Positions 13,531 through 19,165 of a stretch of DNA of 19,165 nucleotides are shown piece by piece; positions within the stretch are counted from its first letter, which is position 1, and every line of letters begins with the position of its first letter. The notes under the pieces are model-generated. The model ran no database searches, was not told the origin of the DNA, and saw only the letters and a program-made list of their open reading frames with translations. The stretch spans positions 1 through 19,165 of the forward strand of contig JAEZHG010000061.1 of NCBI GenBank assembly GCA_023436945.1, written 5' to 3'. A program made the position numbers and the translations under genes. Source of the DNA: Pseudomonadota bacterium. Lineage in GTDB: Bacteria; Pseudomonadota; Alphaproteobacteria; Caulobacterales; Caulobacteraceae.

Positions 13531-14256
13531 TTATAGGCCCGCCGCCTTGCGCAGATCGACAAAGTCCTGCGGCTCGGGCGCTTCGATGGTCATGCGGCCA
13601 CCTTCCGGATGCGGGAAGTTCAGCTTGGCGGCATGAAGCATCAGGCGCGGCGCACCGCGACCACCAAAGGTCAGCGCCCCGCCATAACGCACATCACCCA
13701 CCAACGGACGACCGATATGGGCCATGTGAACGCGAAGCTGGTGCATGCGGCCCGTCAGCGGCTCAAGCTCGACGACAGCGCCCTCTTCATTGGCGACCAG
13801 AGTGCGATAGCGGCTCTGCGAAGCCTGCGCGCCCTCGGCATCATCGGCGACCACGCGCATATAGGCCTCGCGGCCAATCTCTTCACGACGAAGCGCGGCT
13901 TCGATCATCCCCTGACGCGGCTCGGGAGCCGAGGCGATGATGGCGCGATAGGTCTTCTGGAATTTGCGGTCCTGCATGGCCTTGCCGAGGAAGCTGGCCG
14001 CAGGTTTGGTCTTGGCGATCAGGATCACGCCCGAGGTATCGCGATCGAGGCGATGCACCAGCTCGGGGCGCTTGCCGTTCGAGCGTTTGAACGCCCACAG
14101 CAGGTCATCCAGCGTATGGGCCTGAATGCGGCCGCCCTGACTGGACAGCCCCGATGGCTTGTTCACCACCATGACGTGCGAGTCCTGGAACAGGACGAGC
14201 GACCGCATATAGGCGACTTCTTCGGGGGACAGGTCTAGGGGCTGGCGCTTACTCAT
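13531..14256 (-). CDS. RluA-family RNA pseudouridine synthase without S4 domain
   Basis: This 241-aa enzyme consists of the catalytic RluA domain alone. VVNKPSGLSSQGG (about residues 30-42) is followed by LVHRLDRDTSGVILI with the catalytic Asp71, FQKTYRAII, and PLTGRMHQLRVHMAHIGRPLVGD near residues 170-192. It lacks the N-terminal S4 domain of RluC, as do RluA and TruC-type enzymes, so its target could be 23S rRNA or tRNA. Its first 40 residues (SPEEVAYMRSLVLFQDSHVMVVNKP) resemble the matching segment of the RluC in this window (SEREVAFAKSLVLYEDDMVIAINKP), suggesting paralogy. It lies 40 nt downstream of the small membrane protein gene. Confidence 0.88.
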   Translation of the reverse strand: MSKRQPLDLSPEEVAYMRSLVLFQDSHVMVVNKPSGLSSQGGRIQAHTLDDLLWAFKRSNGKRPELVHRLDRDTSGVILIAKTKPAASFLGKAMQDRKFQKTYRAIIASAPEPRQGMIEAALRREEIGREAYMRVVADDAEGAQASQSRYRTLVANEEGAVVELEPLTGRMHQLRVHMAHIGRPLVGDVRYGGALTFGGRGAPRLMLHAAKLNFPHPEGGRMTIEAPEPQDFVDLRKAAGL

Positions 14257-14296
14257 GGCGCGCTCTTAGCCCAGACGCCCCCGAAGGTCGATTGGA

Positions 14297-14728
14297 TTAG
14301 CGGATAATGCCGCGCTTGCGGGCATAGTGGGCATAGGCCACCGAGGCCGCTGCCACGACGATCACAGCCACCGCCGCGACCAGCGTGCCGTTACCCATGA
14401 TCTCACGACCATTCGAAAGGCCCTGAACATAGATGGCGCTGGCCACTGCGGCGATCAGGCTGGCGAGGAAGGCGTTAAAGGCCAGTTTGCGACGCAGCAA
14501 CAGCATCAGCGCACCCAGAACACCCGTCCAGACGCCGACGCCAAAGGCAACCTCGACCCACATGGGTTGCTGCTGGACATACTGGACCTGCTGCATGGTC
14601 AGGTTGCCCCAATAGGAGGCCGCGCGGGTCACCTGCTGATACCACTGCAAGGCACCATAACCGTTCCACAGCAGCGTCACCACGCCCACAGCCATCAGAT
14701 GCCAAGGCGCTTTTGCCTGTGCGTTCAT
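14297..14728 (-). CDS. Four-helix integral membrane protein, function unknown
   Basis: This 143-aa protein has four hydrophobic segments: HLMAVGVVTLLWNGYGAL (about residues 10-27), VEVAFGVGVWTGVLGALMLLL (about 58-78), FLASLIAAVASAIYV (about 87-101) and LVAAVAVIVVAAASVAYAHY (about 115-134). A Gln-rich loop (QVQYVQQQP) lies between the first two. The pattern, with WN in helix 1 and an RRKLA basic turn after helix 2, resembles small uncharacterised alphaproteobacterial membrane proteins sometimes labelled sugar transporters. I see no support for transport. GGGAG eight nt upstream supports the ATG. It begins 40 nt after the VOC gene stop. Confidence 0.72.
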   Translation of the reverse strand: MNAQAKAPWHLMAVGVVTLLWNGYGALQWYQQVTRAASYWGNLTMQQVQYVQQQPMWVEVAFGVGVWTGVLGALMLLLRRKLAFNAFLASLIAAVASAIYVQGLSNGREIMGNGTLVAAVAVIVVAAASVAYAHYARKRGIIR

Positions 14729-14768
14729 AATCTTGTCTCCCGACTTTCAGCCTTACCGTTAATGGCTT

Positions 14769-15179
14769 TCAGTCCAGACGGCCAGATGCGGTTTCGCTGT
14801 CGGCCACACGCCACGGCGGATTCAGGCGGTTTTCACCTGCGTGATAAAGACAAATCCGGTTGCCGTCAGGATCACTCAACCACGCCTCGCGCCAGTTCCA
14901 CACCTGATCGACAGGATCGGTATCGAACGCGACACCCGCGGCCTTCAACTTGGCCACGCATCCATCCAGATCATCGCATTCGAAATAGACCCCGCCCATG
15001 TTCGGGCGCACGACCTCGGCAATGTGGATCGAGAAGGTAGAAGCGGCCTCGCTCTCCTCACCCACCACAAAACGGGCATAGTGATCACTGGAAACGATCA
15101 TCTTCAGCCCCAGCGCCTGATAGAAACCCTTGGCACGGGGAATGTCCGAGACCTCGATAGTGACCTGATTTAATCTCAC
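14769..15179 (-). CDS. VOC superfamily protein (glyoxalase / dioxygenase fold)
   Basis: This 136-aa protein has one vicinal-oxygen-chelate unit made of two beta-alpha-beta modules: NQVTIEVSDIPRAKGFYQALGLKMI at the start and GVYFECDDLDGCVAKLKAAGVAF in the middle. WREAWLSDPDGNRICLYH at the end carries the usual DPDGN turn. Members are metal-dependent glyoxalases, dioxygenases or antibiotic-binding proteins; which one is not evident. The start is a GTG at 15179 that overlaps the rarA stop (GTGA), so it is translationally coupled. The reading frame is open further upstream, but that part is just rarA in another frame. Confidence 0.83.
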   Translation of the reverse strand: MRLNQVTIEVSDIPRAKGFYQALGLKMIVSSDHYARFVVGEESEAASTFSIHIAEVVRPNMGGVYFECDDLDGCVAKLKAAGVAFDTDPVDQVWNWREAWLSDPDGNRICLYHAGENRLNPPWRVADSETASGRLD

Positions 15180-16522
15180 TGACGGCCCCAGTCGTCGTCT
15201 TCCTCGGCACCGCCTGCCTTTTGCGCCTGAATACGGGCGCGCATCTGCGCCCAGCGCTCCATACGGGCCTTGACCTTCTCCTCGTGCCCCTCGCCTTTCG
15301 GGCAATAGAAGCTCTGGCGCGGCATACCTTCTGGGAAGAAGTTGTCGCCGCTGAAGCCCTCGGGCGTATCGGGGTCGTAGTTGTAGCCCTTGCCGTAGCC
15401 AAGCTCCTTCATCAGTTTGGTCGGGGCATTTCGGATGTGTGCAGGCGGGATCAGCGATCCGGTTTCAGCAGCCGCCTTACGCGCTGCCTTATAGGCCGCA
15501 TAGACGCCGATGGACTTCGGTGCCGTGGCCAGATGGACCACGCATTGCGCCAGAGCCAGCTCGCCCTCGGGGCTACCCAGGAAGTCATAGGTATCCTTGG
15601 CCGCATTGGCGACGAGGATGGACAGCGGGTCAGCCTCACCAATGTCCTCAACCGCCATCCGCACCAGACGGCGCGCGATAAACAGTGGATCTTCCCCGCC
15701 ATGTAGCATGCGGGCGAACCAATAGAGCGCCGCATCCACATCCGAGCCGCGCACCGACTTATGCAGGGCCGAGATCAGGTTGTAGTGCTCTTCACGGCTC
15801 TTGTCGTAGGCAGGCGCGCGTTTCTGAAGGATGGCGGACATGCCCTGCACGTCCAATTGTTCGCCATCGGCTAGATTGAACAGCTCCTCGACCATGGTCA
15901 GCAGATAACGGCCATCGCCATCAGCCATGACGAACAGAGCTTCACGCGCTTCGGGCAGCAGCGGCAGCGGCTTGCCCATGTGCGCCTCGGCGCGTTTCAG
16001 CAACAGTTCCATCGCCGCATCGTCAAGGCGCTTCAGCACATAGACCTGCGAGCGCGACAGCAATGCGCCGTTCAGTTCGAAACTGGGGTTCTCGGTCGTC
16101 GCGCCGACCAGTGTCACCACGCCCGCCTCGACGAACGGCAGGAAGCTGTCCTGTTGGGTGCGGTTGAAGCGGTGGATTTCGTCGACGAACAGAAGGACCG
16201 AGCGGCCCGAGGCGCGGATGGCCTTGGCCTGTTCAAACGCCTTCTTCAGATCGGCCACGCCCGAGAAGACGGCACTGATCTGCATATATTCATAGCCCGC
16301 CGCCTTGGCGAGCAAGCGGGCAATCGTGGTCTTTCCGGTGCCGGGCGGTCCCCACAGGATCATCGAGCCGAGGCGCCCCGCCGCCGTCATGCGCCGGATC
16401 GGCCCATCCGCACCCAGCAGATGGTCCTGCCCTACAACCTCGTCCAGCGTCGTCGGACGCAGACGGTCGGCCAAAGGCGCGTCAGGGGGATGGATGCCGG
16501 AGGCTTCGAACAGATCACTCAT
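15176..16522 (-). CDS. rarA: Replication-associated recombination protein A (AAA+ ATPase)
   Basis: RarA (MgsA/YcaJ, homologue of eukaryotic WRNIP1) acts at stalled replication forks. The 448-aa protein shows PLADRLRPTTLDEVVGQDHLLG near the start and Walker A GPPGTGKTT (about residues 58-66). Walker B and the adjacent VDEIHRFN lie at about 113-120, and ATTENPSFELN is sensor 1. After the lid come the family C-terminal segments HYNLISALHKSVRGSDVDAA and ARMLHGGEDPLFIARRLVRM, plus the ending GKGYNYDPDTPEGFSGDNFFPEG. Length is typical. It lies 39 nt downstream of the protease gene and overlaps the VOC gene. Confidence 0.96.
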   Translation of the reverse strand: MSDLFEASGIHPPDAPLADRLRPTTLDEVVGQDHLLGADGPIRRMTAAGRLGSMILWGPPGTGKTTIARLLAKAAGYEYMQISAVFSGVADLKKAFEQAKAIRASGRSVLLFVDEIHRFNRTQQDSFLPFVEAGVVTLVGATTENPSFELNGALLSRSQVYVLKRLDDAAMELLLKRAEAHMGKPLPLLPEAREALFVMADGDGRYLLTMVEELFNLADGEQLDVQGMSAILQKRAPAYDKSREEHYNLISALHKSVRGSDVDAALYWFARMLHGGEDPLFIARRLVRMAVEDIGEADPLSILVANAAKDTYDFLGSPEGELALAQCVVHLATAPKSIGVYAAYKAARKAAAETGSLIPPAHIRNAPTKLMKELGYGKGYNYDPDTPEGFSGDNFFPEGMPRQSFYCPKGEGHEEKVKARMERWAQMRARIQAQKAGGAEEDDDWGRQ

Positions 16523-16561
16523 GACCTATTCATAAGCGCTCCGGCACCGGATTTCACCTGT

Positions 16562-17944
16562 TTAGGGGATACGACCGTTCAGAACGCGGCCACCGCGCAC
16601 AATGGTAATATCCGCTCCGCGTGCAGCCGTATTGAGCATAGCCAGCGAGGTTACACGGCGACCGGCCACCGACTGGATCACGTCGCCACGGCGCAGGCCC
16701 ATGGCATAGGCGATGCTGCGACGGTTGTTGATGTCAGTCACATAAATGCCCGACATGAACGGATCGCCGCCCATGCGCTCGGCCAGTGCGGGATTGAGGG
16801 CAAAGCCCAGCACACCGGCCAACGCGCCCTGCTGGACCAGAGCAGGCTTGTTGTCTTCGGCATTGCCCGGAACAGGCGTCACACGGGCATTCAGTTGCAG
16901 GGTGCGGCCATCACGAAGGACCGTCACAGCCACCGTCTCGTTCGGTTGTTTGGTACCGATGCGATAGTTGATGCCGCCTTGGTCATTCACCTCGGCCCCG
17001 TCGATGGCGGTGACCACATCACCGACCTCGATGCCCGCGCGCGCCGCAGGGCCGCCCGAATAGATATCGGTGACCAGCACGCCTTGCGGACGCTCAAGAC
17101 CAAGGCTGCGGGCCATGTCGCCGCTCAGGGTGTCACCCTTTACGCCCAGCCACGGACGCACCACGCGGGTCTCGCCGCCAACAGCCGAATCCAGAACACG
17201 GCGCACCATGGCCGCCGGAACCGCAAAGCCCACACCGGACGAGGAGCCCGAGCGGCTGAAGATCGCGGTGTTGATGCCGATCAGGTCGCCGTCCATATCT
17301 ACCAGCGCACCGCCCGAGTTACCGGGGTTGATCGGGGCGTCGGTCTGGATGAACGAGCCGGAATCGCTGATGCCCGTATCGGTGCGGTTCAAGGCGGAGA
17401 TGATGCCGTTGGTCACCGTCTGGCCCACGCCGAACGGGTTACCGATGGCCAGAACCAGATCTCCGACCTGCTGTTCCTCGGCATCGTCAATGCGGATGGT
17501 CGGCAGTTCGCCGTTCACCTCGTCCAGTTGCAGCACCGCAATGTCCGAGCGTTCGTCAGACAGCAGCACGCGGGCCGGAAACTCGCGACGGTCCTGAAGC
17601 GTCACGCGGATTTCGCGCATGTTCTGGACCACGTGGGCGTTGGTGATGACGATACCGTCTGCGCGCACAATCACACCCGAGCCGATCGATCCGGTCTGGC
17701 GTGCGGTCGGGATGCCCCAGAACGGGTCGCGTCCCTGCTGCACACCACGCGCCGCGATGTTCACCACGGCAGGAGCCGCCACGCGTACCACGGGCGCAAA
17801 GCTGGTTTTCATCGAGCCCGCATCGGTGGGGGCCACGCGCGGTTGGGCTTCGGCGAATACGCCTTCCTGGGCTTTGGTCGGAGCGGGCTGGCCGCAGGCC
17901 GTCACGAACAGGGCGGCGGCGATGGCATAGTGCGAAGGCTTCAT
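16562..17944 (-). CDS. HtrA/DegP-like serine protease, predicted lipoprotein
   Basis: This is a periplasmic quality-control protease of the HtrA/Do family. The ATG at 17944 gives 460 aa with a lipoprotein signal (AALFVTAC, Cys17) rather than an ordinary Sec signal. The trypsin-like domain has the full triad: His104 in ITNAHVV, Asp134 in SDERSDIAVL and Ser210 in INPGNSGGAL. Two PDZ domains follow. PDZ1 (about 275-365) includes GVLVTDIYSGGPAARAGIEVGDVVTAIDG. PDZ2 (about 385-460) includes GIYVTDINNRRSIAYAMGLRRGDVI. The open frame continues far upstream, but that part lacks a signal sequence and a good ribosome binding site. It is followed by rarA, a linkage I recall from other alphaproteobacteria. 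Confidence 0.92.
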   Translation of the reverse strand: MKPSHYAIAAALFVTACGQPAPTKAQEGVFAEAQPRVAPTDAGSMKTSFAPVVRVAAPAVVNIAARGVQQGRDPFWGIPTARQTGSIGSGVIVRADGIVITNAHVVQNMREIRVTLQDRREFPARVLLSDERSDIAVLQLDEVNGELPTIRIDDAEEQQVGDLVLAIGNPFGVGQTVTNGIISALNRTDTGISDSGSFIQTDAPINPGNSGGALVDMDGDLIGINTAIFSRSGSSSGVGFAVPAAMVRRVLDSAVGGETRVVRPWLGVKGDTLSGDMARSLGLERPQGVLVTDIYSGGPAARAGIEVGDVVTAIDGAEVNDQGGINYRIGTKQPNETVAVTVLRDGRTLQLNARVTPVPGNAEDNKPALVQQGALAGVLGFALNPALAERMGGDPFMSGIYVTDINNRRSIAYAMGLRRGDVIQSVAGRRVTSLAMLNTAARGADITIVRGGRVLNGRIP

Positions 17945-18193
17945 CTTATCCCGTAACTCACGAAAGACTGACAGGCTTAGGACACCCATTCCGCCCGTGC
18001 ATTTAGACGGGATGATGGCAGGCTCCGGCCTGATAAAGCAAAGGTGTTCGAGGCGTGATTTGGGAAGCTTTCCCGTTTTTGCAAACCCGCGTCGCGGCAA
18101 AAAAGCCATTCCCCACCTCATAGCGATCAAAACAAAGGGCAGCTCCCGCAAGGAAACTGCCCTTCAAGATCGCCTTTAAACGATGCGTCCCGC
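17945..18193. other. Intergenic region between protease and phosphodiesterase genes
   Basis: This 249-nt gap holds the terminator of the phosphodiesterase gene (18128-18164) and must hold the protease promoter, which I could not pinpoint. A small palindrome followed by five T on the plus strand lies at 18062-18080. No convincing short gene is visible. Confidence 0.5.
18128..18164 (-). terminator. Rho-independent terminator of the phosphodiesterase gene
   Basis: In the minus direction AAGGGCAG (18157-18164) pairs with CTGCCCTT (18135-18142). The intervening 14 nt can extend the stem with TTCC/GGGA around TTGC. TGTTTTG follows directly. It begins 29 nt past the stop codon at 18194. Stem, GC content and T-run make a canonical intrinsic terminator. 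Confidence 0.88.
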
Positions 18194-19165
18194 TTAGGGT
18201 TGCGTCACCGGAAGCGTGTCGGCGGCATTGCCGTCACCCTTGGGCACCTCGATACCCAGCAGACGGCCCAGCAGCGGCTGGACATCCACGCTGTCGATGT
18301 TCTGAAGCTGGCGGCCGGCCACAACGCCTGCGCCATTGGCGATGAAGATCGCCTGCATGTTCGGAAGTTCGTTGTCATAGCCATGCGCGCCGCCGATCTT
18401 GTTGACCGGACGCGCCTTGGTGGCGATCACCCAGCGGTCATCGGCCATGCAGACAAAGTCGGACACGCGCTTGTGGGTGCCCAGAACCAGACGGGCCGGA
18501 ATATTGGCCTTGTCCCAGCAGACCATACGCTCGTGCTGGCCGACCAGTGCGGCCTGAACCGCATCCTTGCGCCCTTCCTTGGCGTTCAGGAAGGCAACCG
18601 GACCCGAGTAGATGATGTTGATGTCATCGACGTTCAGATAGTCGTCCAGATAGACCGCACGCTCCGGCGAGGTCTCGATCATGCCGTGGTCGGACACGAC
18701 GATAACGACCGTGTTCTGGTCCATACCGCGCGCCTTCAGGCTGTCCATCAGATAGCCGATGGCCGCGTCGGTTTCGGTGATCGCACCCGTCACCTCTTGC
18801 GAGTCAGGGCCATAGTGGTGGCCGATGGTGTCGACGATATCGAAATAGATCGTAGTCAGGCGCGGACGCTGGTCCTGCGGCAGGTCCAGCCATTGCATCA
18901 TGCGGTCCACGCGGACATTGCCCGGCATCGACTGGTCAAAGGTCGACCAGTAGCTGGGGCGAACACCGCGGATTTCGGCTTCCGAACCCGGCCAGAACAT
19001 GGTGCCGGTCTTCACGCCCGCATTCTCTGCGGTCACCCAGATCGGCTCGCCATCGTCCCACCAGCGGCGGTCGGTCACAGCCTGTTTGTTGCCCAGTGAA
19101 AAGCGGCCCAGTTCCTCGTCGACCATATTGTTGCCGACGATACCGTGGTGATCGGGATGCAGACC
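18194..19165 (-). CDS. ENPP-like nucleotide pyrophosphatase/phosphodiesterase, C-terminal part (runs off right edge)
   Basis: The reverse frame is open to the window edge and gives 323 residues beginning GLHPDHHGIVGNN, a conserved segment just after the nucleophile of ectonucleotide pyrophosphatase/phosphodiesterases in the alkaline phosphatase superfamily. Metal-binding motifs follow in the expected order: FDIVDTIGHHYGP (Asp and His), VVSDHGM (Asp-His) and GAHGYDNELPNM (His). The N-terminus with signal peptide and catalytic Thr/Ser lies outside the window, so the protein is partial. Such enzymes hydrolyse phosphodiester or pyrophosphate bonds of nucleotides or lipids in the periplasm; the substrate is not determined. 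A strong terminator follows the gene. Confidence 0.92.
   Translation of the reverse strand, partial: GLHPDHHGIVGNNMVDEELGRFSLGNKQAVTDRRWWDDGEPIWVTAENAGVKTGTMFWPGSEAEIRGVRPSYWSTFDQSMPGNVRVDRMMQWLDLPQDQRPRLTTIYFDIVDTIGHHYGPDSQEVTGAITETDAAIGYLMDSLKARGMDQNTVVIVVSDHGMIETSPERAVYLDDYLNVDDINIIYSGPVAFLNAKEGRKDAVQAALVGQHERMVCWDKANIPARLVLGTHKRVSDFVCMADDRWVIATKARPVNKIGGAHGYDNELPNMQAIFIANGAGVVAGRQLQNIDSVDVQPLLGRLLGIEVPKGDGNAADTLPVTQP

Noticed and set aside
15180..15305. N-terminal extension of the VOC protein by 42 residues
   Set aside because: It is the 3' end of rarA read in another frame, Arg/Gly-rich, and the GTGA overlap gives a natural start where the VOC fold begins.
16539..16550. TCCGG-CA-CCGGA palindrome between protease and rarA
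   Set aside because: The 2-nt centre is too small for an RNA loop and no T-run follows, so it was not called as a terminator; a short GC palindrome is common by chance.
15980..17956. 658-codon open frame on the plus strand opposite rarA and the protease
   Set aside because: It runs across two well-supported minus-strand genes and their gap, has His/Arg/Ala-rich low-complexity composition and no family pattern.
17945..18151. N-terminal extension of the HtrA-like protease by 69 residues
   Set aside because: It lacks a signal peptide, would place the real lipobox signal internally, and has no good ribosome binding site.
18200..19099. 299-codon plus-strand open frame opposite the phosphodiesterase
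   Set aside because: The minus strand carries the ENPP metal-binding motifs in order; the plus frame is a shadow.

Overview
The window looks like a chromosomal segment of an alphaproteobacterium, most likely in the Caulobacterales. The DNA is GC-rich. One gene encodes a lipoprotein resembling the CC0125/CC1285 family, another a DUF2336 protein, and CcrM-type GANTC sites and CtrA-like TTAA-N7-TTAA boxes occur in intergenic DNA. PEP carboxykinase is of the GTP type. The genus cannot be fixed from this sequence alone. Twenty protein genes are visible; two run off the edges. I see no rRNA, tRNA, CRISPR array, insertion sequence or prophage, and no gene-free stretch longer than about 250 nt.

Left part (1-6605). 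A truncated DUF2336 gene and a lytic transglycosylase gene lie on the minus strand. A divergent region with a CtrA-like box separates them from a TonB-type energy transducer on the plus strand. TonB converges on, and overlaps by 35 bp, a minus-strand FAD-dependent amine/amino-acid oxidoreductase. Upstream of that oxidoreductase is pckG, encoding GTP-dependent PEP carboxykinase (gluconeogenesis). A 206-nt divergent region with two inverted repeats leads to a plus-strand DUF938 methyltransferase and an RluF/RsuA-type pseudouridine synthase.

Middle part (6602-9948). All genes are on the minus strand. A small regulatory cassette encodes a four-helix membrane protein, a 100-aa winged-helix repressor-like protein joined to it by an ATGA overlap, and a membrane-anchored SRPBCC protein. 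Three tandem copies of a 21-bp palindrome (ACTTTCCA-N3-TGGAAAGT type) sit directly in front of the cassette and are its probable operators. Upstream of it are the ATP12 F1-ATPase assembly chaperone and a HAD phosphatase.

Right part (9966-19165). The minus-strand run continues with a TPR/2OG-Fe(II) oxygenase, rluC, crcB, a lipoprotein ending in a hairpin terminator, a second RluA-family enzyme lacking S4, a four-helix membrane protein, a VOC protein, rarA and a lipoprotein-type HtrA/DegP protease. The order protease, rarA, crcB, rluC, HAD, atp12 matches an arrangement I associate with alphaproteobacteria. The TPR/oxygenase gene looks like an insertion into it. At the right edge a truncated ENPP-like phosphodiesterase ends in a clear rho-independent terminator. 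Most of the window is housekeeping; the main accessory signals are the triple-operator cassette and the TPR/oxygenase gene.
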